In this document: one piece after another, positions 41,754 to 50,725 of the stretch | Layout: each line of letters starts with the position of its first letter | How positions within the stretch are numbered: position 1 is the stretch's first letter | NCBI GenBank assembly: GCA_963750965.1 | Contig: CAVVSK010000011.1 | Location: 310,001-374,000 of the forward strand | From: CANKHA01 sp963750965 | GTDB taxonomy: Bacteria; Pseudomonadota; Alphaproteobacteria; Rhizobiales; Xanthobacteraceae | Direction: 5' to 3' | Length of the DNA stretch: 64,000 bases | The notes under the pieces: generated by a model | Databases searched by the model: none | Seen by the model: only the letters and a program-made list of their open reading frames with translations | Told to the model about the DNA's origin: nothing | Position numbers and translations under genes: made by a program

Positions 41754-42739
41754 ACTTTCACCGAAACCATGATGCCGGCAGGAAAGATCTCCTCCGGCTT
41801 TGTGTGTCTGCGGGCGATCCCCTGCTCATACGCGTATTGCAGGAAAGTCTCCAGCGTGGGGCGGTTTTCCTCAATCCCATAGGGATAGAGATCCTTGCCG
41901 TATTTGGCCTGCAACTTCTCCACAGTGTCGGCAAGCCAGGGGATGGGGTAGCGCGACACTGCCATGTCGGTGAGGCGCTGCACGCTCCTGTTTTTCGATT
42001 CCTCGAAAGCATTGAAGAGATTGCGCGCGACCCACGGATGTTCCTTGAGCACGCTCCGCTTCAACGCGATGATGTGCATGATTGGATAAACCTTCGTGCG
42101 CTCGAATTGGCGCATTTCTTCAGCCTGAAAATCCGGGAACAGCCGGACGACGTCGGGATGTTTCTTCACGAAACACGACGGCGGCCGCGCAATAATCACA
42201 GCGTCGAGCTCGCCTGAGGCGATCATCGCGCTGAGCGTCTTGTCGGGCATGCGGGTGAGCCGCAGGCCCTTTGGCAGATTGAGCTCCACCTTTTCCGTGC
42301 GGCCGGCCTGCTCGGTGCCGGCCTGATACCAGTCGATCTCGGTGAGCGGTACCCCGACTTCATGCTGCAGCCAGCCGCGGGTATAAACCGCCGCGGTCTG
42401 CGCCCATTCCGGCAGGCCAATTTTCTTTCCGCGCAGGTCGGCCGCGGTTTTGATGCCGCTCTTCTTGTTGATGTAGAAGGACGACATCCGGAACATGCGC
42501 GAGGCAAAGACCGGCAGGCCGACGATGTCGGGATCGTCTTCGGTGGCTTGCGCGACGAATTTTGCAAAAGACAATTCGCTCACATCCCATTCGCGGTTCG
42601 CCGCAAAGCGCGCGAAAACCTCGTGGATGTCCATCGTCAGCCAAGTGGTCTCGATCCCCTCTGCCTTCACCAGCCCGAGGCGAAAGTCACGAAAGTGGTC
42701 GTAGTCGTCGGTCGCTACCGTGAGATTTAATTTCTTCAC
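41750..42739 (-). CDS. Periplasmic-binding-protein-fold protein, 4,5-dihydroxyphthalate-decarboxylase-like
   Basis: 329 aa, GTG start at 42739 overlapping the stop of the upstream Bug gene (GTGA). No signal peptide (MKKLNLTVATDDYDHFRDFRLGLVKAEG), so it stays in the cytoplasm. The NMT1/type 2 binding-protein fold is visible in SELSFAKFVAQA, IKTAADLRGKKIGLPEWAQTAAVYTRGWLQHEVGVPL and MIASGELDAVIIARPPSCF. Cytoplasmic members such as phthalate-pathway Pht5 have become decarboxylases of dihydroxyphthalate. Sandwiched between a Bug and a ThDP gene, it likely acts on the compound delivered by the Bug protein. Confidence 0.83.
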   Translation of the reverse strand: MKKLNLTVATDDYDHFRDFRLGLVKAEGIETTWLTMDIHEVFARFAANREWDVSELSFAKFVAQATEDDPDIVGLPVFASRMFRMSSFYINKKSGIKTAADLRGKKIGLPEWAQTAAVYTRGWLQHEVGVPLTEIDWYQAGTEQAGRTEKVELNLPKGLRLTRMPDKTLSAMIASGELDAVIIARPPSCFVKKHPDVVRLFPDFQAEEMRQFERTKVYPIMHIIALKRSVLKEHPWVARNLFNAFEESKNRSVQRLTDMAVSRYPIPWLADTVEKLQAKYGKDLYPYGIEENRPTLETFLQYAYEQGIARRHTKPEEIFPAGIMVSVKV

Positions 42740-43812
42740 TTGCCCTTGTCGCTCTCAGCCTGCGGCTTCTCGACCATATTCTTTGGCTCCATTGCCTGCT
42801 TGGCCTTGGCCAAAACGTCCGGCGAGGTGTTAATAAGATCCTCCACGATCTTTTGTACCTTTTCGCCCTCGACCAGCGACACGTCGATGTTGGTCTGGGC
42901 AGCTTCCTTGAGAAAGTCAGGATCCTTGGTCAGGTCGACAAAGGCCTTCCGCAGGATCGCAACCCGATCGGCCGGCACCCCCGGAGCCGTGAGGAAGGGC
43001 CGACCGATCACCACATCGGCGGAAAACAGTTTTAGAATTTGGCGTTCCTCGTCGTTTTTCGCCAAGTCAATCAGCAGCGGCACCGAGCTGAATTCCGGAT
43101 CGCGCTCAAGCCCGACCTGAGCCAGGATTGCGATCTTTCCTTCCTTCAGCAACTCGGGATTCTCGGACTTGAGGCTGTTGAAATTGTTGCCGGCGCGGCC
43201 TTGCACCTCGCCGCGCTCCATCGCCAGACCAATTTCCGCGGTGCTGGTGTAGCCGGAGACGATCTTGAACTGCGTCCCGAGCACATGGTTCATAACGATC
43301 GGATATAGCGTGGTGTAGGAGCCGGCGCCGGTCCCGCCCATTAAAACCGGTTTCTTCTTGGCGTCCTCGATCGTGTTAACGCCCGTTGTTTTCGAGACGT
43401 AGACGGTTGAGTTGCTGGCAGAAGTGGAAGCGAGCCACTGCATCTTGGCCGCGTCGAATTGGACCGCGTCCGTGCGGTGAAGCAACTGGGCTACGACGAA
43501 GGCCGGGATCAGCGTGCCGATGGTAGTGCCGTCCTTCGGCGCCTGATTGTAGATATAATTGGCCGCGCGCACATGACCGGCCCCCGGCATGTTCTTGGCC
43601 ACGATCGTCGGATTGCCGGGAATGTACTTGGACAGATGGCGTGCCACCATGCGGGCGTTGGCGTCGAGCCCGCCGCCGACGCCGGTGCTGATAATCAGCT
43701 CGATCGTCTTGCCTTTATAGAAATCGGCTTGCGCCGCGGCGGTTCCGGACAGGGCGACAGTCCCGAGCAGGAGGACGCCAACGCCACGCATCAAGTTTGC
43801 CAGAATGCCCAT
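42736..43812 (-). CDS. Bug/TctC-family periplasmic solute-binding protein
   Basis: 358 aa from ATG 43812, with a GGAGGAG site 9 nt upstream and signal peptide MGILANLMRGVGVLLLGTVA (cut near AAAQA). Bug blocks: DFYKGKTIELIISTGVGGGLD, ARHLSKYIPGNPTIVAKNMPGAG, LGTQFKIVSGYTSTAEIGLAMERGEVQG. First gene of an overlapping three-gene operon (GTGA then ATGA) with the dihydroxyphthalate-decarboxylase-like and ThDP genes. This tight coupling makes it the most likely of the five Bugs to serve a defined pathway. A charged tail (EKPQAESDKGK) ends the protein. Confidence 0.93.
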   Translation of the reverse strand: MGILANLMRGVGVLLLGTVALSGTAAAQADFYKGKTIELIISTGVGGGLDANARMVARHLSKYIPGNPTIVAKNMPGAGHVRAANYIYNQAPKDGTTIGTLIPAFVVAQLLHRTDAVQFDAAKMQWLASTSASNSTVYVSKTTGVNTIEDAKKKPVLMGGTGAGSYTTLYPIVMNHVLGTQFKIVSGYTSTAEIGLAMERGEVQGRAGNNFNSLKSENPELLKEGKIAILAQVGLERDPEFSSVPLLIDLAKNDEERQILKLFSADVVIGRPFLTAPGVPADRVAILRKAFVDLTKDPDFLKEAAQTNIDVSLVEGEKVQKIVEDLINTSPDVLAKAKQAMEPKNMVEKPQAESDKGK

Positions 43813-43964
43813 AAAAAATTTCTCCTCCCGTGGCTCCGCGTCTTTTGACGCGGGATTATTGATGGAACCGTGCCAACCGTACCAAGTAGTGTCAAGCAAG
43901 CGAGGCGCGACCTGCTGGCGCTACCACGCCCCTGAATATTCCAGTAGTTGACGTTGCCGTGCGC

Positions 43965-45047
43965 TCAGACGCCTTGCCGGCGCAGCATTGCGGCCAGGAA
44001 GTCAATGGATTCCGGCGGGATTTCACCCAGCTTCTTCATCCAGAGCTGCAAGTCGGGATAGTAGGCCGGTGAAAAATCCTCCGCCATGCTTTTGGCGCGC
44101 GCAAGAAACTCCTCGTCCTTCACCATGCGCGCGAAGGCATCGCGATAGGCCTGCACGATTTCCGGCGCGACGCCCGGCGGCAGCGCAAGCCATTTGTCTT
44201 CCGAGTGGAGCGTCGTCCAATATTCAAAGCTCTTGGCAGCTGTCTCGTCGGGGATCTTTCCCGCCACCATTTCGGTGAGCAGTGGCACATCCGGCAGTTC
44301 CGAGCGTGGTCGCACCTGCAGATCCTTCAGCGCACCGGATTGTAACAGCACCTTGAACTTTCCGGTCGCCAGCAGCTTCTCGATCTGGTGCATGTTGCTG
44401 GAGGCCGTCATATCCACCTCGCCGCGCTCCAGCGCGACGAAGAGATCGTTTGTGCCGCGATAGCCGGCCACCCATTTGGCATTCCAGCCGAGGAACTCGA
44501 TGCCCCAGGCCGCGATTTGCACACCCGAACGCGGCGCGCCGCCCGGAGAACCCATCATGACCGGAGGCGCGCTTTTGTCGTACAGCCTCTTCTCCGCCTC
44601 CTTGCTGATGATCAGCATGCTGCCGCCCCGGCCGGTACCTCCGATAAAGAGGTATTTGGTCGGATCGTATTGCGCCTGCGGCTTGCGGAAGTTGTGCGGG
44701 TCGGCAACCGATCCCGACCCCATGGCGATGGTCATCCCGTCCGGCTTCACCTGCTGGGCGAAATAGTTCATGGCGGTCAGGCCGTCAGCGCCCGGCATGT
44801 TCTGTGTGATGATGTGCGGATTTCCGGGCAGATATTTTCCGAGGTATTGCGCGATCAGGCGGCCTGCGATGTCGGTGCCTCCGCCCGGGGCGTAGCCGAT
44901 CAGCATCGTCACGGTTTTGCCGCTGAAGGAAACCGGCTCCGCCGCGAAACTGTTATTGCTGGCGGTAACAAGCAGCGTCGATAAGCTCAGGGCACAAACA
45001 TAAATCCACGTGGCGACGCGCCTGATTTTGGTCGATCGGCCCAGCAT
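43965..45047 (-). CDS. Bug/TctC-family periplasmic solute-binding protein
   Basis: 360 aa; the ATG at 45047 follows CAGGAGGATGGG. It has a longer signal peptide (IRRVATWIYVCALSLSTLLV ... SFAAE). Bug blocks: SFSGKTVTMLIGYAPGGGTD, AQYLGKYLPGNPHIITQNMPGAD and LGWNAKWVAGYRGTNDLFVALERGEVDM. It has PGGGTD in the ligand loop, the classic Bug carboxylate-binding form. It is divergent from the bicupin gene at 45202, sharing a 154-bp promoter region, and upstream of the three-gene operon in the same direction with a 152-bp gap. Confidence 0.93.
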   Translation of the reverse strand: MLGRSTKIRRVATWIYVCALSLSTLLVTASNNSFAAEPVSFSGKTVTMLIGYAPGGGTDIAGRLIAQYLGKYLPGNPHIITQNMPGADGLTAMNYFAQQVKPDGMTIAMGSGSVADPHNFRKPQAQYDPTKYLFIGGTGRGGSMLIISKEAEKRLYDKSAPPVMMGSPGGAPRSGVQIAAWGIEFLGWNAKWVAGYRGTNDLFVALERGEVDMTASSNMHQIEKLLATGKFKVLLQSGALKDLQVRPRSELPDVPLLTEMVAGKIPDETAAKSFEYWTTLHSEDKWLALPPGVAPEIVQAYRDAFARMVKDEEFLARAKSMAEDFSPAYYPDLQLWMKKLGEIPPESIDFLAAMLRRQGV

Positions 45048-45201
45048 CCCATCCTCCTGAAGCTACTTTCTGATGGCCAGGTTTATGCGCATCGTTTATT
45101 TAGCGACATTGATTTCGAGTTCTGGTAAGCGTCTCAAAGTTTGCTAGGCTTGTCCAGCGCGGACGCGTGCGGGATAAAAAAATCAAGTTGAAAGGCTGGA
45201 G

Positions 45202-46311
45202 ATGGCGACAACAAAAACATTTGAGGGCGTTCCGTGGGATGGACGCACGGCTTACGAGAAATGGGTAGAGGACGATCTGGGTCTTGAACTGCACCGCGGC
45301 TACGCCGCCGGAAATCTGCGCAAGGTGGCCGTGAAGCCGTGGAAAGATCGCGGCATTTCCGCGGTTTTCTACGACATGATCGGAGCGGAATCGCTGGCCG
45401 GCATGTATGTGGCCGAGCTGTCCCCTGGCACATCCAGCGTGCCGGTCCGTCAACTCTGCGACGAAGTCATCTTCGTCATGAGCGGCCGCGGCACTGCCAC
45501 GGTTGAAACCGCAAAAGGGCCGATGTCTTTCGAATGGGGGCCGAACAGCCTGTTCGCCATCCCGCTCAATCACAATTATCAGCTTCACAACACGTCCGGC
45601 AAAGAGCCGGTGCGTTTCGTGAGCGTCAACACAATACCGATTGTGTACAACCTTTTCCGGGATGCCAAATTCGTCTTCGGCGGGTGCGACTGGCATTTCG
45701 ACCGCATCGGCGATCAGCTCAATGCTTCAGATTCGATTCTGTACAAGCCTGATGCCAAGCACGAAAAGACGGCGGTGAACCTTTACGAAACAACTTTCGT
45801 GCCGGACATCTACAGCGTGCAGCGTTCGAGCTTCAAAGAAAAGGGCACAGGCAACGCGACGGCTTACTTCGAATTAGCCGGCAGCGTTATTTCCGTGCAT
45901 TTCGCCGAGCATCCCGGCTTGCGCTTCTTTAATCCGCATCGTCACGGTCCATCCGCCTTCGTATTCACGATGGGTGACAGCAGGGGCTATAGCCTGATGT
46001 GGCAGGAAGGCGGCCCGGAAGTGCGCTATGACTGGCCGGTCGATGATATGGGGGTCGTGGTGCCGCCGAATATGTGGTGGCACGGGCATTTCGGCACGGA
46101 TCCGCTCGCCTTCCAGCTCGCGATCAAGCTGCGCAGCCGGAAACATCCGCTGAACCATCTCTACGACAAATCGCACAAGCATGTGTCGGAGGGCGGCAAG
46201 CTCATTCACTACAAGGATCTGGAGGAAGGTCTCAGGAACCGAATCTGGAAGACCTATGTGGATGAGTGCAAACGCAATGGCTATGACGCGATACCTCCAG
46301 AGGCAAAGTGA
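45202..46311 (+). CDS. Two-domain cupin protein (bicupin)
   Basis: 369 aa. Two cupin barrels: the N-terminal one around AGMYVAELSPGTSSVPVRQLCDEVIFVMSGRGTATVE and WGPNSLFAIPLNHNYQLHN; the C-terminal one around HRHGPSAFVFTMGDSRGYSLMW and VDDMGVVVPPNMWWHGHFG. Histidines are clearest in the C-terminal barrel, so the metal site may be there only. Bicupins of this kind include gentisate-type dioxygenases and decarboxylases. The Bug gene begins 7 bp downstream, so the two are cotranscribed and may handle the same compound. Confidence 0.85.
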   Translation: MATTKTFEGVPWDGRTAYEKWVEDDLGLELHRGYAAGNLRKVAVKPWKDRGISAVFYDMIGAESLAGMYVAELSPGTSSVPVRQLCDEVIFVMSGRGTATVETAKGPMSFEWGPNSLFAIPLNHNYQLHNTSGKEPVRFVSVNTIPIVYNLFRDAKFVFGGCDWHFDRIGDQLNASDSILYKPDAKHEKTAVNLYETTFVPDIYSVQRSSFKEKGTGNATAYFELAGSVISVHFAEHPGLRFFNPHRHGPSAFVFTMGDSRGYSLMWQEGGPEVRYDWPVDDMGVVVPPNMWWHGHFGTDPLAFQLAIKLRSRKHPLNHLYDKSHKHVSEGGKLIHYKDLEEGLRNRIWKTYVDECKRNGYDAIPPEAK

Positions 46312-46318
46312 GGCATGC

Positions 46319-47344
46319 ATGAAACATTTCGTCGGAGGTCTGGCGGCCGTTCTGCTGCTCGCCGTGGCGCCGGGAATGACGCATGCCGACCCGGTGGCGG
46401 ATTTCTATAAAGGCAAGAGCATCCGGCTGATCATCTCCGGTGAGTCCGGAGGCACCTATGATTCAGACGGGCGCATCGTCGCGCGATATATCGGAAAGCA
46501 CATTCCCGGCAATCCCAGCATTGTGCCGGAGAACATGCTGGGCGCGTCGGGGCGTGTTGCTGCAAATTACCTCTACAACGCGGCGCCCAAAGACGGCACT
46601 GTCATCGCGATCCTGCAGCAGAGCGTTCCACTCGGTCAGGCGTTGGGCGAAAGCGGAATCCAATACGATGCCGCTCGCTTCCACTGGCTCGGCAGCCCGG
46701 TACGACCCGACGAGACGCTGGTTGTCTGGCATACGACCGGTGTCCGTTCGATTGAAGACGCCAAGAAGAAAGAAGTCATCATCGGCGCCACCAGCCCGAC
46801 GGGGATGAATTATCTCTATCCCAAACTCGCCAATGAATTGCTGGGGACGAAATTCAAGATTGTCACAGGCTATCCCGGCGGCACACCTATCATGCTCGCG
46901 CTCGAACGCGGTGAGGTCGAAGGCCGCGGATCAAATCCTTGGAGCGATTGGAAGACCCGAAAGCCGGATTGGGTGCGAGACAAGAAGATCGTGCCGCTCA
47001 TGCAGATGAGCTTGTTCAAGCATCCGGATTTGCCGGACGTGCCGTTGATGGTCGATCTGGCGCCCAACGACACGGCCCGGTCCGTATTCGAACTCGTCAC
47101 CATCACTGGTGAACTAGGACGGCCCTTCCTGACCTCTCCTGACGTACCCGCCGAACGTGTAAAGGCGTTACGCGACGCCTTCGACGTGACCATGAAAGAT
47201 CCGGAATTCCTCGCCGAGGCCGCAAAGATGCAAAAGGAAATCCATCCCATTCACTGGGAGGAGATGGATCAGCTGGTCAAGCGCGTGCTGAGCGCGCCGC
47301 AGGACGCGAAAGATGTTCTGAAGGCCGCGCTCAAGCCACGTTAG
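46319..47344 (+). CDS. Bug/TctC-family periplasmic solute-binding protein
   Basis: 341 aa from ATG 46319, directly after the bicupin gene. Signal peptide MKHFVGGLAAVLLLAVAPGM (cut near THA). Bug blocks: DFYKGKSIRLIISGESGGTYD, ARYIGKHIPGNPSIVPENMLGASG, LGTKFKIVTGYPGGTPIMLALERGEVEG. The ligand-loop region GESGGTYD and the WSDWKTRKPDWV stretch resemble the paralogue at 37852 (WWKTGRPHWV), so these two are likely closer to each other than to the rest. Its stop codon overlaps, on the other strand, the stop of an oxidoreductase remnant. Confidence 0.92.
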   Translation: MKHFVGGLAAVLLLAVAPGMTHADPVADFYKGKSIRLIISGESGGTYDSDGRIVARYIGKHIPGNPSIVPENMLGASGRVAANYLYNAAPKDGTVIAILQQSVPLGQALGESGIQYDAARFHWLGSPVRPDETLVVWHTTGVRSIEDAKKKEVIIGATSPTGMNYLYPKLANELLGTKFKIVTGYPGGTPIMLALERGEVEGRGSNPWSDWKTRKPDWVRDKKIVPLMQMSLFKHPDLPDVPLMVDLAPNDTARSVFELVTITGELGRPFLTSPDVPAERVKALRDAFDVTMKDPEFLAEAAKMQKEIHPIHWEEMDQLVKRVLSAPQDAKDVLKAALKPR

Positions 47345-47559
47345 CCGAGGGCTGACTTCACCCGGGCTGCTGTCAGTGGCGCGCGGCGCAGCCGCACGCC
47401 AGTGGCATCAAATAGCGCGGTGGCGATGGCGCCTGCCATCGGACGGCAGACAGCCCTCGCCGGCCCCTCCGGCGCCTGATCGTATGACGCAACGACTGCG
47501 GGCATGCGGCGCACCCTTACAACGTGCATGAACTGCGGAAATCCAGTAGAGTTGCGCAA
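47341..47559 (-). pseudogene. C-terminal remnant of a molybdopterin-binding aldehyde/isoquinoline-oxidoreductase-type subunit
   Basis: An open 72-residue frame whose last part (AGAIATALFDATGVRLRRAPL, then TAARVKSALG) matches the ending of the large subunit of the xanthine-dehydrogenase/isoquinoline 1-oxidoreductase family, where ...A(V)ANA(I/V)FAATGKRLRxLPL is the usual form. The preceding residues (VRRMPAVVASYDQAPEGPARAVCRPMA) fit the VGEPGTPP-containing region but have lost the GEP motif. The rest of the about 700-aa protein is gone, replaced by the NarL-type regulator gene. Match is from memory of the family. Confidence 0.5.
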
Positions 47560-47572
47560 AAGGTGTTAGCCG

Positions 47573-48250
47573 ATGAAAATTCTTGTGGTCGACGATCACG
47601 TTTTGATCCGCCAAGCCATGCACGGCATGCTGAAAAAGCTGCGGCGTGACGCGGTCGTGCTTGAAGCGCCGAGTTCAGCGAAGGCGATGCAGATCATCGC
47701 CGATCATCCGGATCTCAGTTTGATACTGCTGGACTTGTCGCTTCCCGACAGAGACGGATTTTCGGTTCTAGCCGACCTGCGAGACCGGTTTCCAGCGATA
47801 GCCGTGGTTGTGGTATCGGCGGTTCATGATCCTGGCAACGTCCGCAAGGCGCTCGATCTCGGAGCCTTGGGATATATCCCAAAATCCGCACAAGGAGACG
47901 TCATCCTCAGCGCGCTGCGGCTGGTGATCTCGGGTGGGATCTATGTTCCGCCGGAAATTCTGACCCGCAGTACATCGCAAACGGCTTTCGAAAAGGACCG
48001 GCTCGGAGAAGCACCTGACTCGTCGCATTATATGGGTTTGACCGGCCGCCAGCTGGAAGTGCTTGGTCTGATGATGCAGGGAAAGAGTAACAAAACGATC
48101 TGCAGAATCCTCGACCTTGCCGAGCCCACGGTGAAAAATCACGTCACGGCCATTCTGAAGACGTTAAACGTCAGCAATCGGACCGAGGCTGTCGTGGCGG
48201 CAACCAATCGTGGCTGGAAGCTGCGCGTGCCCGCAGAGGCGGACAGATAA
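47573..48250 (+). CDS. NarL/FixJ-family response regulator
   Basis: 225 aa. Receiver domain with the acidic pair in VVDDH and phospho-acceptor Asp54 in LILLDLSLPDRDG, the Ser/Thr switch in VVVVSAVHD and Lys in YIPKSAQGD. C-terminal LuxR-type HTH: LTGRQLEVLGLMMQGKSNKTICRILDLAEPTVKNHVTAILKTLNV as the recognisable block. The ATG follows AAGGTG. It is convergent with the hybrid histidine kinase (3-bp gap), its likely cognate or phosphotransfer partner. Confidence 0.94.
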   Translation: MKILVVDDHVLIRQAMHGMLKKLRRDAVVLEAPSSAKAMQIIADHPDLSLILLDLSLPDRDGFSVLADLRDRFPAIAVVVVSAVHDPGNVRKALDLGALGYIPKSAQGDVILSALRLVISGGIYVPPEILTRSTSQTAFEKDRLGEAPDSSHYMGLTGRQLEVLGLMMQGKSNKTICRILDLAEPTVKNHVTAILKTLNVSNRTEAVVAATNRGWKLRVPAEADR

Positions 48251-48253
48251 TTC

Positions 48254-50541
48254 TCAGACAGCGGAAGCGGGCCGCTTGCTCATGATTTGAGTAAGGGTCG
48301 CGCGAAGCGTCATGGGCTCCACTGGTTTGTGCAGTAAGGAATAACCATTCGCCCGAGCAGCCCGAGCCGGCTCTGCTTCCATATCGCCGCTCATGAGAAA
48401 TGCAGGGATCGGCGCATCCAAGGCGAGGCGAAGGCGTGATATCGCGTCGATGCCGTTTTTTCCATCCTGCAGATGATAGTCCGAAATGATGATGTCCGGA
48501 CGTTTGGCGTGTTCGGCAAGCGATTTTAGCACTGCGCTTTCGTTCTCTCCCGCAACGACATCACAACCCCAACTTCTTATAAGTCCGCTCATCCCCTCGA
48601 GCACAAGACGGTCATTGTCTATGACGACGATAAGCTTCTTGTCGGAAAACCCGAGGTGACGCCTTGGTAGGATGGCGGGCGGATCAGTCTCGGGCGCCGC
48701 CGCAACCTGGTTGACGCTGACAGAAAAGCACGAGCCCTTGCCGGGGATCGATTTAATATGGACCGGATGATCCAACAGCTTGCTCAAACGATCGACGATC
48801 GCCAGGCCGAGTCCAAATCCGAGCGGCTGGCCGGGGTCGGATGACCGGAGCCGGTAAAATTCGCCAAAGATATTCTCGTGCTGATCCGCTGCAATACCGA
48901 TACCCGTGTCCCAGATCTCAATCCGCAATTGCTGTCCGCTTTTGCGGCAACCAACAAGAAGGCGTCCCGTTGCGGTGTAGCGGATGGCATTGGATACGAG
49001 ATTAAAAACTATCCTCTCCAGCAGGATACAATCGCTGCGTATCCAAGCCTCGCTTCTCATGACGCGTAGCGAAAGGCCCTTTTCGCGCGCGGCCTCGGCA
49101 AAAGTCGTTTCAACCCTCTTCAGCAATAGCACTACCGGAAAGTCAACGAGCTTGGGCGCGAGTACGCCGGCATCCAGTTTGGTGACGTCAAGCAGCGCGT
49201 TGAACAATTCGTTCATAACCGAGAGGGATGCCTGGATCCGCGAGATGATCTTCTTTCTTTCATCGGCACGATTGCGGAATTGTAGCTGCGCCACGAATAA
49301 ACCGAGCGCGTGCAGGGGCTGGCGCAAATCATGGCTGGCGGTAGCCAAAAAGCGCGACTTGGACTGCGTGGCGAGCTCAAGCTGCTTTGTCCGCTCCTCT
49401 ACTTTGCGTTCAAGATTCGAGTATAAATCCTGGAGCTGACCCGCCATCTTGTTGAATTGAGTGCCGAGCTCTTCCAGCTCATCGCCCGTTGCAATAACGA
49501 TCCGCTGACTGAGGTCTCCGCTTCCCAGCCGCATCGCGCCGGCGGTTAGGGTCCGGATCGGCACGACCATCTTCCGCGCAAAGTACAGACCGGCCAATAC
49601 CGCCAAGATGAGACCGGACAGAAGCAGCAATCCGGAACGGTAGAGCCGGTCATAGAGTGGCGCGAAGGCTTCCTCGACCGGCAGTTCTGCAAATACAAAC
49701 CAACCAAGCTGCTCGATTGGAGAATACGCGGTCAGGACCTGGCGGCCGCTCAGGTCGGCTGCAACGTTCGAGTAACCGGCTGCTCCGCCCGAGCGCTCGG
49801 CGCGGGCCGCCTGTACGTGGGCAAGGCGAGACAAATCCATCTTCCGAAGCACGAGGCTGATGTCAGGGTGAGCAATGAGCCGGCCGGCGGAATCGACCAA
49901 ATAGATTTGCCCTTCCTTCCCAACCTTAATTTGCCAGACCACATCCCAGATGAATTTGAGATTCACTTGCGCGACGATTACGCCGTGGTCCGGTCGCGCC
50001 CCGGCGACTGCTATGGTCATATAAGGCTCGGAGTCCCGAAGGAAATAGACCGGGCCGTAATAGGATTTGCGCGCGAGCGCCTGCGTGATGGCGGGATTTT
50101 CTGAAAAGTCGGCCATGCTTCCAATAACGTCCATCGCCTGACGAGAGGAACGGTATCTTTCCAGGCCCGCCGCGTCGAATTGCGCAATTTCGTAACCGGC
50201 GGTGCTTGTCGGAACAGGCGCGCTACGTCAAACCGCCATTCGTCCTCGGTCTTTGCCGCTACAGGCAATTGCGCTGCCCAGGCCAATTGACCCTCAATCT
50301 CGGTTACGAACTGACCAATTTTGTCTGCCGCGGATTTAGCCTGCTCGCCTTGAATACGGAGCAGGAGTCCCTTGAGCTCATGGTAGGAGAACCATGCATG
50401 CAGGATGCCGGTGAAAATGACCGAAAGCGCAACGACGGCGATAAGGACAGTGGCGTACTTGTGAAAAAGTCCGCTGCGCGTAATGCGCGAAGCAGCCGTT
50501 GCTTTTTCCTGCGCCCGTTGGTCAAGCATCTTGGTAATCAC
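48254..50541 (-). CDS. Hybrid sensor histidine kinase, interrupted by a one-base frameshift
   Basis: In order: a membrane helix (ATVLIAVVALSVIFTGILHAW), an extracytoplasmic Cache-type sensor (WDVVWQIKVGKEGQIYLVDSAGRLIAHPDISLVL is the conserved core), a second helix (LLLLSGLILAVLAGLYFA), HAMP, HisKA with the phospho-His in ASHDLRQPLHALG, HATPase (NLVSNAIRYTATG, DTGIGI, GFGLGLAI) and a C-terminal receiver (Asp in IIISDYHLQDG). The N-terminal about 119 codons (start GTG 50541 or ATG 50529) are in a different frame. Adding one base at about 50180-50184 turns ...VTKLRNSTRRA into ...VTKLR(x)FDAAGLERYRSSRQAMDVIG, joining both parts into one of about 760 aa. Confidence 0.86.
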
Positions 50542-50666
50542 GGATTTTTGTCACGGCGCTCGCATCTATTCTCTGGCTATCGGGCCGGCTGGCTATAATC
50601 TGAAGGATGTCGAAAAGACTTTGACTTAGCAATTCATTCACGCATCAAATTGCAATCATCTCGTTG

Positions 50667-50695
50667 ACCGTGTCCGGGTCTACCCCGGACACGGT
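50667..50695. repeat. Palindrome ACCGTGTCCGGG...CCCGGACACGGT
   Basis: 12-bp arms with a short centre (TCTAC). It lies just upstream of the truncated ABC binding-protein gene and may mark the breakpoint of the decay in this region. Confidence 0.65.
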
Positions 50696-50725
50696 ATGGG
50701 CAGATTTGGGCTCAGCAAGAGTCTT

